From the NCBI GenBank assembly GCA_008501765.1, contig QQUE01000014.1, positions 1-64,000 of the forward strand: 64,000 bases of DNA, in the 5' to 3' direction. The notes beneath the pieces were generated by a model, which was not told the origin of the DNA, searched no databases, and saw only the letters and a list, made by a program, of their open reading frames with translations. The translations under genes were made by a program, and so were the position numbers. This DNA is from Calditrichota bacterium (lineage in GTDB: Bacteria; Zhuqueibacterota; Zhuqueibacteria; Zhuqueibacterales; Geothermadaptataceae). Below, one piece after another: positions 47,216 through 56,612 of this stretch (its first letter is position 1; every line of letters starts with the position of its first letter).

Positions 47216-49129
47216 CTACTTATAACTTCGTTGGGTTAGTTCTACATTTTCAAAGGTCAATTCTTCTTTGTGCAATGCAGGTTTTTTATCATCGCCTTTG
47301 TATTCCCATGCCGAAACATAGGCATATTCATCATCTTTTCGTTTGGCTTCGCCTTCGTCCGTCTGCGATTCCAGGCGGAAATGGCCGCCACAGGATTCGT
47401 TGCGGTCGAGTGCATCGCGGGCCATGAGTTCGCCAATTTCAAGAAAATCAGCGATGCGACCGGCAAATTCGAGGTCTTTGTTCATCAGGTCTTTGTCGCT
47501 GCTCACGGTGACATTTTGCCAGAATTCTTCGCGCAATTTTGGAATTTCCTTAATTGCTTTTTTCAATCCGGCTTCATCGCGGGCCATGCCGACATATTCC
47601 CACATGAGTTTACCAAGCTCGCGGTGAAACTCCGTGGATGTCTTCTCTCCTTTGATGGCGAGCAATTTATCCATTTTATCATTCACCAACGCAATAGATT
47701 CCTGACACGCCTCGTGCGATGATTCAATTTTATCAAATGAATTTGAGGCCAGGTAATCGCCAATAGTATATGGAATTACAAAATAGCCGTCTGCGAGACC
47801 TTGCATCAAGGCGCTGGCGCCGAGGCGGTTGGCTCCGTGGTCGGAAAAATTGGCTTCGCCGAGCACAAAAAGGCCGGGCACATTGCTCATGAGATTGTAA
47901 TCGACCCAGAGACCACCCATCGTGTAGTGCACAGCGGGGTAAATCATCATCGGAGTTTTGTATGGATTTTCATCGATGATGCGTTCATACATGTCAAACA
48001 AGTTGCCATATTTTTCGCGGATCACATTTTCGCCCAAACGATTGATTGAGTCAGCGAAATCGAGATAGACTGCAACATTGCTCGGCCCCACGCCGCGTCC
48101 ATCGTCGACAACATCTTTCGCGTTTCGGGAAGCCACGTCGCGAGGGACAAGGTTGCCGAAGCTTGGGTAGCGTTCTTCGAGATAATAATCGCGCTCGTCT
48201 TCCGGAATATCGTTCGGCGCCCGGTTATCGCCCTGTTTTTTCGGCACCCACACTCGCCCGTCATTGCGCAGGCTTTCACTCATCAAAGTCAGCTTTGATT
48301 GGTATTCACCTGAGAATGGTATACATGTCGGGTGAATTTGGGTAAAACAAGGATTTGCAAACAACGCACCGCGCTTGTAACAACGCCAGGCAGCGGTTGC
48401 ATTTGAATTTTTGGCGTTGGTTGAGAGAAAGTAAGCATTACCATAACCACCCGTACAAATTGCCACGGCATCAGCCATGTGCGTTTCAATTTCGCCGGTG
48501 ATCAAATTGCGGGTCGTAATTCCCCGCGCTTTTCCATCGACGAGAATGAGATCGAGCATTTCTGAGCGCGTGATGAGTTCAACTTGTTTTTTGGCAACCT
48601 GCCGCATCAGCGAACTGTAGGCGCCAAGTAAAAGTTGTTGACCAGTTTGACCTCGGGCATAAAATGTTCGCGAAACCTGGGCGCCACCAAAAGAGCGGTT
48701 ATCGAGAAGGCCGCCGTATTCACGGGCAAAAGGAATTCCCTGGGCAACACCTTGATCGATAATATTATTGCTCACCTGGGCCAGACGATAAACATTAGCC
48801 TCGCGCGAGCGGTAATCGCCGCCTTTGATGGTATCATAAAAGAGACGCCAAATGCTGTCACCATCATTGGGATAATTTTTCGCGGCATTTATTCCACCCT
48901 GGGCGGCAATACTGTGCGCACGCCGGGGTGAATCCTGAATACAAATATTTTTAACGTTGTAACCGAGCTCAGCGAGCGAAGAAGCGGCTGAGGCGCCGGC
49001 AAGACCAGTTCCAACAACGATTACGCTGTATTTTCGTTTATTGGCGGGATTGACAAGCTTGAGATCAAATTTATGCTTGTCCCACTTTTCAGCAAGTGGA
49101 CCCTCTGGAATTTTGGAATCCAGCTTCAT
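47216..49129 (-). CDS. sdhA: Succinate dehydrogenase/fumarate reductase flavoprotein subunit
   Basis: 637 residues. FAD-binding [19 protein letters not shown], and the covalent-FAD His region in [17 protein letters not shown]. Substrate-site blocks are [18 protein letters not shown], the [12 protein letters not shown] region, [14 protein letters not shown] and [17 protein letters not shown]. Long type-B (Bacillus/epsilon-like) form with a C-terminal helical extension. Direction (succinate oxidation or fumarate reduction) cannot be decided from sequence. Confidence 0.95.
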   Translation of the reverse strand: MKLDSKIPEGPLAEKWDKHKFDLKLVNPANKRKYSVIVVGTGLAGASAASSLAELGYNVKNICIQDSPRRAHSIAAQGGINAAKNYPNDGDSIWRLFYDTIKGGDYRSREANVYRLAQVSNNIIDQGVAQGIPFAREYGGLLDNRSFGGAQVSRTFYARGQTGQQLLLGAYSSLMRQVAKKQVELITRSEMLDLILVDGKARGITTRNLITGEIETHMADAVAICTGGYGNAYFLSTNAKNSNATAAWRCYKRGALFANPCFTQIHPTCIPFSGEYQSKLTLMSESLRNDGRVWVPKKQGDNRAPNDIPEDERDYYLEERYPSFGNLVPRDVASRNAKDVVDDGRGVGPSNVAVYLDFADSINRLGENVIREKYGNLFDMYERIIDENPYKTPMMIYPAVHYTMGGLWVDYNLMSNVPGLFVLGEANFSDHGANRLGASALMQGLADGYFVIPYTIGDYLASNSFDKIESSHEACQESIALVNDKMDKLLAIKGEKTSTEFHRELGKLMWEYVGMARDEAGLKKAIKEIPKLREEFWQNVTVSSDKDLMNKDLEFAGRIADFLEIGELMARDALDRNESCGGHFRLESQTDEGEAKRKDDEYAYVSAWEYKGDDKKPALHKEELTFENVELTQRSYK

Positions 49130-49141
49130 ATTTTAGCTCCT

Positions 49142-49819
49142 TTAAGAATTCAAGAAGATCCAGATTGGAACAAATAAAAATCCAATTGCGAGTATAATTG
49201 CGATAAAAACACCAATAATATATATCATATTGCTGAAGCGTGGCTGCAAAGCGCCCAAAGATTGGAACGCGCTCCAGAATCCATGGCGTAGATGAAAGCC
49301 AAGCAAAGTCATTATAATCACATAACCAGCGACGATGTAGGGTTGCTGGAAATTTTCAACGACTAATTTATAGAGGTCGCGCATTTTTTCGCCACCGATT
49401 GTGGTGTCGTAATGAGCGCCATACTTCAGAGAGACAACATGAAAAACCAGGAAAACAAGCAGTAAAACGCCTGTATAAATCATCGTGACGGAAGATACTG
49501 TTTTTCGGCTGGGGCCACCGGCGTTCGCTACTTTTTTATAACTGACAGGCCGCGCTTTCATCTTTCCAAGAGCGACTGTGATACCCGACACAATATGAAT
49601 CAGGAAAAAAGCGACCAAACCGGCTTCGATAACATAAAGGAAACTGCCCATGCTCGCATAGATATTGGAATACAAATTAAATGCATCCGCATTTCCAGAG
49701 AGCAAGATCAAGTTCCCGAGCAAATGGACAATCAGAAATCCGATCAAGGCTAAGCCGGTCAGGGCCATTAATGCCTTCCGTGCTACTGATGACCATAAAC
49801 TAGTTGGAAGAGCTGGCAT
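49142..49819 (-). CDS. sdhC: Succinate dehydrogenase cytochrome b558 subunit
   Basis: 225-residue, five-span diheme cytochrome b of the type-B SQR/QFR family (single membrane subunit, menaquinone-reactive). Candidate heme ligands: GFLIVHLLGNLIL, FLIHIVSGITVA, LVFHVVSLKYG and GFHLRHGFWSAFQ. GGAG lies 7 bases before the ATG. First gene of sdhCAB, 12 bp before sdhA. Confidence 0.92.
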   Translation of the reverse strand: MPALPTSLWSSVARKALMALTGLALIGFLIVHLLGNLILLSGNADAFNLYSNIYASMGSFLYVIEAGLVAFFLIHIVSGITVALGKMKARPVSYKKVANAGGPSRKTVSSVTMIYTGVLLLVFLVFHVVSLKYGAHYDTTIGGEKMRDLYKLVVENFQQPYIVAGYVIIMTLLGFHLRHGFWSAFQSLGALQPRFSNMIYIIGVFIAIILAIGFLFVPIWIFLNS

Positions 49820-50432
49820 ACATCAACTCCATTTTTTTGAACTGGGTCATTGAATAAAATTAATGATTTTAATTCAACTAATTATAATAACAGGGCACAA
49901 TATAGAAAAGAAATAGTAAATTCCAAATTTAATTTTGTATCAAATAGATTTCTAACCTGTTTAATTTTAACGAACATATATTTGCAATCCACATTAACTA
50001 TAATTATATAAAATAATTAATTTTTAATAACCTACGTTAGGAATTTTAACAGAAGAAAGTTTTGACAATTGCATACTATTATATTTATTTAACAGCTATT
50101 TATTGCTAATTTCATTATTTTTTGACAGATTTATCTACAAAAAAATTTAAAAATATTCTAAAATTGAATAATCCCATACTTCTTTGCATCGGGGATTTTT
50201 ATCAGATTTTGTTTTATCTTTGAACTATTTAACGTGAGTTCGATGAAAGCTGTAACATTCTTTACCAAGCATAATTATAATAGAGCGAAGGCGTCTCGCC
50301 GAGCGTTTCGTGCGTTATCCTCGGCGGGACGCCTTCGGACTAGATTCTATAATTAATTCGGTTTGTCCCAATTCTTTTTATATCGAACTCGCGTTATTTG
50401 ATAATTTTCTTCTCAATTCGGAGCACATTAAA
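49820..50432. other. Divergent intergenic region sdhC / ychF with element A
   Basis: 613 bp of very AT-rich DNA with the sdhC promoter presumably near 49830-49950 (not pinned down). It ends in element A copy 2 (50226-50400), which sits only about 32 bp before the ychF start. Confidence 0.6.
50226..50400. repeat. Palindromic element A, copy 2
   Basis: Full-length relative of the element at 18538-18718: left terminus AACGTGAGTTCGATGAAAGC, conserved stretch TTTACCAAGCATAATTA, central hairpin 50280-50340, the TTTGTCCCAATTCTTTTTAT block, and right terminus ATCGAACTCGCGTT. The flanking bases ATTT are repeated on both sides. It forms the 5' region of ychF. Confidence 0.88.
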
Positions 50433-51533
50433 ATGGCACTTTCAATCGGCATTATCGGCTTGCCAAATGTTGGCAAATCAACCCTTTTCAACGCCTTCAC
50501 AAAAGCCCAAAACGCCGAATCGGCCAATTACCCGTTTTGTACGATTGAACCAAACAAGGCTATTGTACCACTGCCGGATGACCGGTTAGAGAAACTGGCT
50601 ACGCTGGTAAATCCGAAAAATATTATTCATTCCACCATCGATTTCGTCGATATCGCCGGCCTTGTTAAAGGCGCCAGCAAAGGCGAAGGCCTTGGCAATC
50701 AATTCCTCGAAAATATCCGCCAAACTAAAGCTATTTTGCATGTTGTTCGCTGCTTTGAAAACGATGATATTGCCCACGTTGAAACTAATATCGATCCAAT
50801 TCGCGACATTGAAATTGTTGAAACCGAGCTTATTCTGGCGGACATGCAAATGCTGGAACGAAAAATCGACCGGCTATCTCGCCATGTCAAAGGCGATAAA
50901 TCAGTGGCGCCGTTGCTCGAGGAATGCAGGAAAGTTTATGCCCACCTTGAGCAAGGAAAATTTGCACTCACCTACTCCAGCACAAACGATGGGCTCAAAA
51001 AACAGGCTTTTTCTGACCCTGGCCTGGTATCAGCGAAAAAAGTTATTTATTGCGCCAATGTTGACGAAGCAGGAATTGAGGGGACAAATCCTTATATCGA
51101 GCAATTGGTCGATTATTCAAAAAAGAAAAATGTCGAATACGTTGTTGTTTCAGCGCAGGTTGAACAAGATGTCATTGACTTCGATGATGAAGAAAAAGCT
51201 GAATTTCTGGAAAGTTACGGGATTACTGAAAGCGGCATTGAAAAAGTAGTTCACAGCTGCTTTCGTCTGCTGGGTTTAGCAAGCTTTTTTACCTACAATG
51301 CTAAAGAAGCCCGGGCGTGGACGATTCAAAAAGGCTGGAAAGCTCCAAAAGCCGCCTCGGTCATTCACGAAGATTTCGAGCGAGGATTCATTCGGGCAGA
51401 AGTTATAAGCTTTGAAGATTTCATATCTCATGACGGTGAAGCGGGATGCCGCGATGCGGGAGTTTTACGAACTGAGGGAAAAGAATATCAGGTTGCAGAT
51501 GGGGATGTGATTTATTTTTTGTTTAATGTTTAA
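50433..51533 (+). CDS. ychF: Obg-like ATPase YchF
   Basis: 366 residues from the ATG at 50433. The frame is open further upstream, but that part is element A sequence. G1 GIIGLPNVGKSTLFNAF, G3 region FVDIAGLVKGASKGEGLGNQFL, the ATP-selecting VIYCANVDE in place of NKxD, and a C-terminal TGS-like domain (ARAWTIQKGWKAPKAASVIH ... GKEYQVADGDVIYFLFNV). YchF prefers ATP and binds ribosomes; involved in oxidative-stress control in other bacteria. Confidence 0.95.
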   Translation: MALSIGIIGLPNVGKSTLFNAFTKAQNAESANYPFCTIEPNKAIVPLPDDRLEKLATLVNPKNIIHSTIDFVDIAGLVKGASKGEGLGNQFLENIRQTKAILHVVRCFENDDIAHVETNIDPIRDIEIVETELILADMQMLERKIDRLSRHVKGDKSVAPLLEECRKVYAHLEQGKFALTYSSTNDGLKKQAFSDPGLVSAKKVIYCANVDEAGIEGTNPYIEQLVDYSKKKNVEYVVVSAQVEQDVIDFDDEEKAEFLESYGITESGIEKVVHSCFRLLGLASFFTYNAKEARAWTIQKGWKAPKAASVIHEDFERGFIRAEVISFEDFISHDGEAGCRDAGVLRTEGKEYQVADGDVIYFLFNV

Positions 51534-51568
51534 TCTGTCCTAAAAAGCGCGTGAGAAGACCCTAAATG

Positions 51569-51664
51569 GAGCCACTGAGACACTGAGTTCACAGAGAAAA
51601 AGAGATCTAAAATAAATATCTTTTATTGTTTTGAAACACTGTGCTCTCTGTGACTCTGTGGCAC
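51569..51664. repeat. Imperfect palindrome of the GCCACAGAGTCACAGAGA type
   Basis: Left arm GAGCCACTGAGACACTGAGT (51569-) and a right arm whose complement begins GTGCCACAGAGTCACAGAGA (ending 51664), separated by an AT-rich loop. Lies between convergent ychF and the acidic protein gene. This periodic ACAGAG motif recurs as an intergenic element in many bacterial genomes. Confidence 0.6.
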
Positions 51665-51674
51665 AATTCAACTT

Positions 51675-52760
51675 CTAAAAATCAATATCGCCAAAATCCA
51701 CTGAGTCACCTATCGAATCAAACCAGCTGCCGGAATCTTCGCCGATGGACATGTCGGACACATCCGGCATTTCGCCACCCAAATCGAGATCAGCCTGGGC
51801 AAAATCGGCATCATAATCATGGCCGCTGAGAAATTCCACATCGCCGCCTTCCGGGGCTTCGAAGTCAGCTTCGGGATTGAGGGTATCTGTGGCGCCGGCA
51901 TCAAATCCGTTTTCGCCGACTTCCATCATCGTTTGGCCTTGCTCGTCGACTAAGTCAAAATTGTGGCAGTGAATATGGCTTGTGTGCGCAAAAGAAGACC
52001 ACAGCCAGGCGTAAAGAAAAAAATCGCCAAAGCCATGATAACCGTAATAAACGGGATCGGCATTTCTATTGACGGGAATTTCAGAGGTAGTATTAACCGG
52101 CTTTTTCGGACGCACCATTTTCAGGCTTGTCTTTGTTTTTATTTCATCGACGCGAATGCTGCGACGCACGCTTTGCTCAAACCGGCTAACAAACTGATTA
52201 AATACAGCCTGTTTCTCACTCAAAAATGTATCGTATTTTTCCTGCGATGAAAAGACCGATTTCATCTTCGCTTTCGTCTCAGCGCTGGAAGCACCGCTGC
52301 TTTTAAATTCACTCAACACACCATTAATTTTAATTTCGATGGGATAGGCACCGACGCTGTGCTTTCTGTTGATGTCGATCTCAAAAAGGTATTTTATCAA
52401 ATCTTCTTCATGCTCGAGAACGATAAAAATTTTATCGAACAATTCTGATTCATAGCGGTCCGTTTCAAGGCGAAATTTTTCCAGTACTACATCGAGATCG
52501 TCCTGTTTTCCTTCGACATCGAGATAAAAATCGATGTCATCTTTTGCAAGCCGAACCATATTGTTTATCCCCAAATTCTGGCAGGCCAGATTAATCTGTT
52601 GTAATATAGAAACTGCTGTAAATGTCTCATATTCTTCTTTTTTCGAGGCCAATCCCCCGGTCAAAACATGAACGAGGCTGGCAAAAGAATTTTCTGGTTT
52701 CTTGAACTCGATATTTGTCAATTGTGCCGGATCAATGGCTAACGATCCTTTAAAATACAT
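51675..52760 (-). CDS. Hypothetical protein with acidic C-terminus
   Basis: 361 residues from the ATG at 52760, which follows AGGTG; a GTG at 52769 is also possible. The N-terminal part (1-220) is mixed alpha/beta with Lys/Glu-rich helices (EKQAVFNQFVSRFEQSVRRSIR). Then comes a distinctive aromatic block YYGYHGFGDFFLYAWLWSSF with AHTSHIHCHNFD (His/Cys cluster), and a last 80 residues very rich in Asp/Glu/Gly. It has no signal peptide and no recognised family. The His/Cys block could bind metal; that is only a guess. Confidence 0.6.
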   Translation of the reverse strand: MYFKGSLAIDPAQLTNIEFKKPENSFASLVHVLTGGLASKKEEYETFTAVSILQQINLACQNLGINNMVRLAKDDIDFYLDVEGKQDDLDVVLEKFRLETDRYESELFDKIFIVLEHEEDLIKYLFEIDINRKHSVGAYPIEIKINGVLSEFKSSGASSAETKAKMKSVFSSQEKYDTFLSEKQAVFNQFVSRFEQSVRRSIRVDEIKTKTSLKMVRPKKPVNTTSEIPVNRNADPVYYGYHGFGDFFLYAWLWSSFAHTSHIHCHNFDLVDEQGQTMMEVGENGFDAGATDTLNPEADFEAPEGGDVEFLSGHDYDADFAQADLDLGGEMPDVSDMSIGEDSGSWFDSIGDSVDFGDIDF

Positions 52761-52849
52761 GCCGTTCACCTAAGTTAAATTTATTGATTTATCCCGATTG
52801 AATCTTCAGCTACGCTCATTTTTATCCAATGTTTCCCGGTGTAAATTTA

Positions 52850-53533
52850 TTACTCAAAATAAATATCATCAAAATTATTATCTCGAAACCGGGGTGGATT
52901 GCGAAAAAAATACAACAGTATACTGCCAACCAGGAAGCCACCGATGTGCGCAAACCAGGCTATTCCATCTTGTAAACCTATACCCAAAGCGCCAACCCCA
53001 CGCACAATTTGAAAGACAAACCAAATTCCCAGCACAAAAAACGCCGGTACGCGCATGGTATACAAAAAGAACAATATTGGAATAACCACAGAAATACGCG
53101 CCCGTGGAAAAGTAAGAAGGTAGGCGCCTAACACCCCCGAAATAGCACCGCTCGCCCCAATCATCGGGATTGATGAAGTGGGGTCAATTAAAATATGTGT
53201 TGCTGCTGCACCGAGGCCGCAAATGTGGTAAAAAATAAAAAATTTAAACGAGCCCATAATATTTTCAACATTATCCGCGAAAACCCAAAGATACATCATG
53301 TTGCCGGCGAGATGCAAAATATCGCCGTGCAGATACATCGATGAAAACAACGACAGCAGGTTGTTCCCGGATAATATTTGTGAGGGGATGGCGCCATAGA
53401 CCAGAACCAATCCAAAGGAATCGCTTTCAGGTATAAACCAGCGATAAATATGCAACCCAAGATTCGCAGCCAAAAGTGACCAGGTGACGAACGGAGTCGC
53501 AAATAGCGGATTATCATCTCGATATGGGATCAT
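52850..53533 (-). CDS. Rhomboid-family intramembrane serine protease
   Basis: 227 residues, six spans, N-terminus MIPYRDDNP as in many bacterial GlpG/YqgP-like short rhomboids. Catalytic serine in IGASGAISGVLGAYL and catalytic histidine in AWFAHIGGFLVG; an HxxxN-type motif HLAGNMMYLWVF lies in an early span. Cleaves membrane-protein substrates within the bilayer; the substrate is unknown. Lies between the acidic protein and the M23 gene on the same strand. Confidence 0.9.
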   Translation of the reverse strand: MIPYRDDNPLFATPFVTWSLLAANLGLHIYRWFIPESDSFGLVLVYGAIPSQILSGNNLLSLFSSMYLHGDILHLAGNMMYLWVFADNVENIMGSFKFFIFYHICGLGAAATHILIDPTSSIPMIGASGAISGVLGAYLLTFPRARISVVIPILFFLYTMRVPAFFVLGIWFVFQIVRGVGALGIGLQDGIAWFAHIGGFLVGSILLYFFRNPPRFRDNNFDDIYFE

Positions 53534-53597
53534 AGAATAATTACCAGAAGTGATATTCCTCGTGCCAGAAAAAAGTTAAATTAGCACTGAGCTATTT

Positions 53598-55982
53598 TTA
53601 TTTTACCATAAAATTTCGGGTGATTATGATTGTGTTTTCCGAGCGATCGATAGCGCTAAATTGAAATACATGCTGGCCCTTTTCCAGCGCATTTCGCGGT
53701 TTATATTGAACCAGTCCGGTTTCTGGATCGTATTCGGCAATTGCCTTTTTTCCATCGATCAGCATTAGCAGTGATTCTTCGGATGAAAAGCCGGTCTGTT
53801 CATCTTTCGCGCGAACTTTAAAAAGCGGCCTTTCCGGCACTATCTCACCTTCTTTCGGTGTAAAAACGCGCACTTCCGGAGTCGTATCATCTTTGCGGAT
53901 AGCAAACTCTTCCAGGCTAAAAACTTTCGCGGAAATCTGCTTTTTAACCGTGTCAATTTTATTGTCGATAAATGCCCAGCGTTTGGGAGTTTTGTAATAA
54001 ATCCCCAGTTTTTCGGGGTTGGAAAAATCGGCAGGATAGGACATCGTTACTGTTGCACCCCGGTTCATCACAACATCCTGAGGTTCGGCAACATAAACGC
54101 CCCCAATGGCATCTTTGTCCTTTCTATGTGGCGACTTGAGAAAATATGCGCGGCCAAAAATATCATCATAAAGAGATGATTTGTGAAAATCGATTCTAAT
54201 TTTTCCATCTGCAGAAGCAAAAAAATCAGATGTTTTGTGTTGAATATGAAAATTATCAAAGCTCGAATCAGCAGCAATATTTTCCCCGGTAAGGGTCTCC
54301 CCGCTGACCAAAATACGGACATTGGCGCCATTAAAATCATACAGCGATACTGGAACAATATATTCCATTTGTCCGGACTGGATTATTTCAGGGTAGCTGG
54401 TACTGCGGTCACTTGATGTTAACTCGACAATGGGTTTTTTTCGCAAAGGATGGGTCGCACTTATTTTAAAACGTACCCAGTGATCATAATAATCTGATTC
54501 AAATTTGAAAGTGGCTGCTCTGCCTGATTTATCATTTGGTACATTCAAAAATGCCGGCCAGGATTTTAGTCCGAAATCGTTTAAGGCGACAATTTGCACA
54601 GATTTTTGTGTGTGCAGTGTTCCTTTGTGAAATAATCGAAATGGAAGCGATTCGTGGGCATCTTCGGTCGTTCCATTTAAATAAGGCTTGATTCTACTGG
54701 TAAAAAGCCAGTTGTTTTTCTTTTCTACTGATTTTTTCCATAGATGCAAAAGATCGACTGTTCCGCTATTTGTGGTCTCCACCCCATTAAGAAAAACATG
54801 CCCATCAGCAATCGAGTATTGAGGTGTAATCTGATATTTTTTCCCGGCAATTAACTCGCCTGTCACTTTTGTCGCATTACCAAAAAAATCTTCAACGATG
54901 ACTTCTAAAGCATGTCTTCCCGAGCTTAAATAAAGAGGAGCAGCACTTTCATCCATGCCATTTCCATAACTTATTTGCTGCATGGCTGAATCATTTATTA
55001 CTGCATGCGCTTCTTTCGGAGACTTGCCGGCATCAAAGAGCAAACGGCCTTTTTCAGGTCCGCGATAATCATAAAAAGACAGCGGATTGGCCGGATCAAG
55101 AAAGAGTCGATAATATTTGCCAAAACCGCGGCGGCGCAATCGATACTCCCGGTCAAGGTCCATAAAACGGTTGTTGGCGTAGCTAAATTTATCGAATTGG
55201 GATGTGAAATAATGATGGCCATCGATATACAGACTGAGTTTGTAAACACCGAACGCATTGGTTACAGTACCGCTTTTATCAAAAGCACGGATGCCGACAC
55301 CGACTTCGCCATCGAAAGAAACCGGTTCTGTGAGTTCAAAATGGCCCTTCTTTATTTTTTTCAGTGACGCGATGTGAGTAACGAAATCATCATTTATCCG
55401 TGTGCCAAATTTCAAGGGAATAAATGCGATCTTTCTGACGGTCGGAGCGCGCACATCCTTGATTTTATATCCGCGAAGAAACGGATTAAATGGGCGATTT
55501 TTTGAATCACGAAGTTCAAAATGCAGATGGGGCACGCCAATTCCTGTTTCACCGCTGTAACCGAGAAAATCGCCTTTTTTAACTGGAAAAGCGGTAGCGC
55601 TTAAATAGCGGTCGACCCGGTATCTATTATTTTTCTGTTGTTCGTGATAAACGAAGTCCGACAAGGCTTTATTAAAACCGCTAAGGTGGGCAAATATAGC
55701 TATTTCACCCGTGTCCAGTTTTAGATAAACAGCCTTGCCATAGCCGGATGGCGAAACACGAATCCGGGAAACGTATCCGTCGCGCACAGCAAATATTTTA
55801 TAACCCGATTGGCCCCATGTTTTAATATCAATCGCTGCATGCAAGCGCCGCGGCCGATGCTCACCGAAAGCTGAGGTAATCCAATGGCTGGCATCGGTGG
55901 GCCAAAGGTATTCCTGGGCACTGGTCGTCATTGGAAGCAAGAATAAAAAAAGGCATATTTTTAATTGAATATTTCTTTGCAC
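53598..55982 (-). CDS. M23 family metallopeptidase, multidomain, exported
   Basis: 794 residues with a signal peptide (about 1-22). The LytM/M23 peptidase domain (about 30-175) has Zn ligands in RRLHAAIDIKTWG (H-x5-D type) and GVPHLHFELRD, and the loop AIFAHLSGF. The rest (about 180-794) is a string of beta-sandwich-like modules with Ig/fibronectin character (for example PEVRVFTPKEGEIVPERPLF). This M23 group usually acts on peptidoglycan cross-bridges or regulates amidases. Large all-beta C-terminal extension is known in FCB-group members. Confidence 0.9.
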   Translation of the reverse strand: MQRNIQLKICLFLFLLPMTTSAQEYLWPTDASHWITSAFGEHRPRRLHAAIDIKTWGQSGYKIFAVRDGYVSRIRVSPSGYGKAVYLKLDTGEIAIFAHLSGFNKALSDFVYHEQQKNNRYRVDRYLSATAFPVKKGDFLGYSGETGIGVPHLHFELRDSKNRPFNPFLRGYKIKDVRAPTVRKIAFIPLKFGTRINDDFVTHIASLKKIKKGHFELTEPVSFDGEVGVGIRAFDKSGTVTNAFGVYKLSLYIDGHHYFTSQFDKFSYANNRFMDLDREYRLRRRGFGKYYRLFLDPANPLSFYDYRGPEKGRLLFDAGKSPKEAHAVINDSAMQQISYGNGMDESAAPLYLSSGRHALEVIVEDFFGNATKVTGELIAGKKYQITPQYSIADGHVFLNGVETTNSGTVDLLHLWKKSVEKKNNWLFTSRIKPYLNGTTEDAHESLPFRLFHKGTLHTQKSVQIVALNDFGLKSWPAFLNVPNDKSGRAATFKFESDYYDHWVRFKISATHPLRKKPIVELTSSDRSTSYPEIIQSGQMEYIVPVSLYDFNGANVRILVSGETLTGENIAADSSFDNFHIQHKTSDFFASADGKIRIDFHKSSLYDDIFGRAYFLKSPHRKDKDAIGGVYVAEPQDVVMNRGATVTMSYPADFSNPEKLGIYYKTPKRWAFIDNKIDTVKKQISAKVFSLEEFAIRKDDTTPEVRVFTPKEGEIVPERPLFKVRAKDEQTGFSSEESLLMLIDGKKAIAEYDPETGLVQYKPRNALEKGQHVFQFSAIDRSENTIIITRNFMVK

Positions 55983-56017
55983 AATAAATCCTGGTAATTG
56001 ACTTTGGGTAAAAATTA

Positions 56018-56212
56018 ATGAATTACTAACCCGTTGTGCAAAATTAAAGAAATCTACTTAAAATTTCTAAATTTTGTCATCCCCGAATGCTTTTATCGGG
56101 GATCCAGTGCATGTACAATTATGGATTCCCGCTAAATGCTTGCGGGAATGACAGGTCGAGGAGACGAAAAAGGTAGTTAAAATCAATTTTGCACAACGAG
56201 TGAATTACTACT
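56018..56212. repeat. Terminal-inverted-repeat element B, copy 2
   Basis: About 195-bp element: left terminus GAATTACTAACCCGTTGTGC and right terminus whose complement reads GTAATTCACTCGTTGTGC. Its core is a palindrome GTCATCCCCGAATGC ... GCGGGAATGAC. Termini match element B copy 1 at 18736-18955, while the cores differ in sequence but share the GTCAT...ATGAC arm design. Fully intergenic, downstream of the epimerase-flippase-glycosyltransferase set. Confidence 0.82.
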
Positions 56213-56386
56213 ATTTTCAAACTATCGAATACACCCTTCTTTTCTAAACAGAAGTTCCTAAAATAAAATCGAATAAAATGTAATACCAGCCATGGAGCAG
56301 ATCTACTTTCAACCTGAAAGTTCCTCATACAGCGTCACAGGTGAAAAATATGAATTATAATCGCTTTGTTTAAGAAACAGTTTGAA

Positions 56387-56542
56387 CTATCGGGGAGTTT
56401 GTATAGCCCAACCTGCACTGATCGTGACCGAGTTTTGCATAGCAGTCACCGTCACTTGCCGTTGCGGAAACCGCTGCGCTAATTTCCGCACCAATTTAAC
56501 TGGAATTTTAGGGCTATCGTAAAACTCATTTTTTAAACTGAG
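56387..56542 (-). pseudogene. Coding-like fragment downstream of glycosyltransferase
   Basis: A leftward frame of 51 codons with no proper start codon reads SPKIPVKLVRKLAQRFPQ, then RQVTVTAMQNSVTISAGWA, then a stop. It is richer in GC than surrounding spacer and includes an 8-bp hairpin (56463-56470/56483-56490). It may be the 3' remnant of a lost gene or part of a repeated element; no family recognised. Confidence 0.3.
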
Positions 56543-56612
56543 TCATTATATAAAATAAGAATTCCTGGCAAAAGATGATGTAACGGAATGTAATTTTGAG
56601 ACCACTACTTCA

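Larger units (their letters stand above)
55983..56612. other. Intergenic region with element B copy 2 and a coding-like relic
   Basis: 630 bp between leftward genes. It contains element B copy 2 (56018-56212) and, at 56387-56542, a stretch of higher GC with an open leftward frame, described separately. The remainder is AT-rich with no other feature seen. Confidence 0.6.

Noticed and set aside
50310-50432. N-terminal extension of YchF reading through element A
   Set aside because: The extra 41 codons are the repeat itself plus AT-rich spacer; the conserved YchF N-terminus begins at the ATG at 50433.
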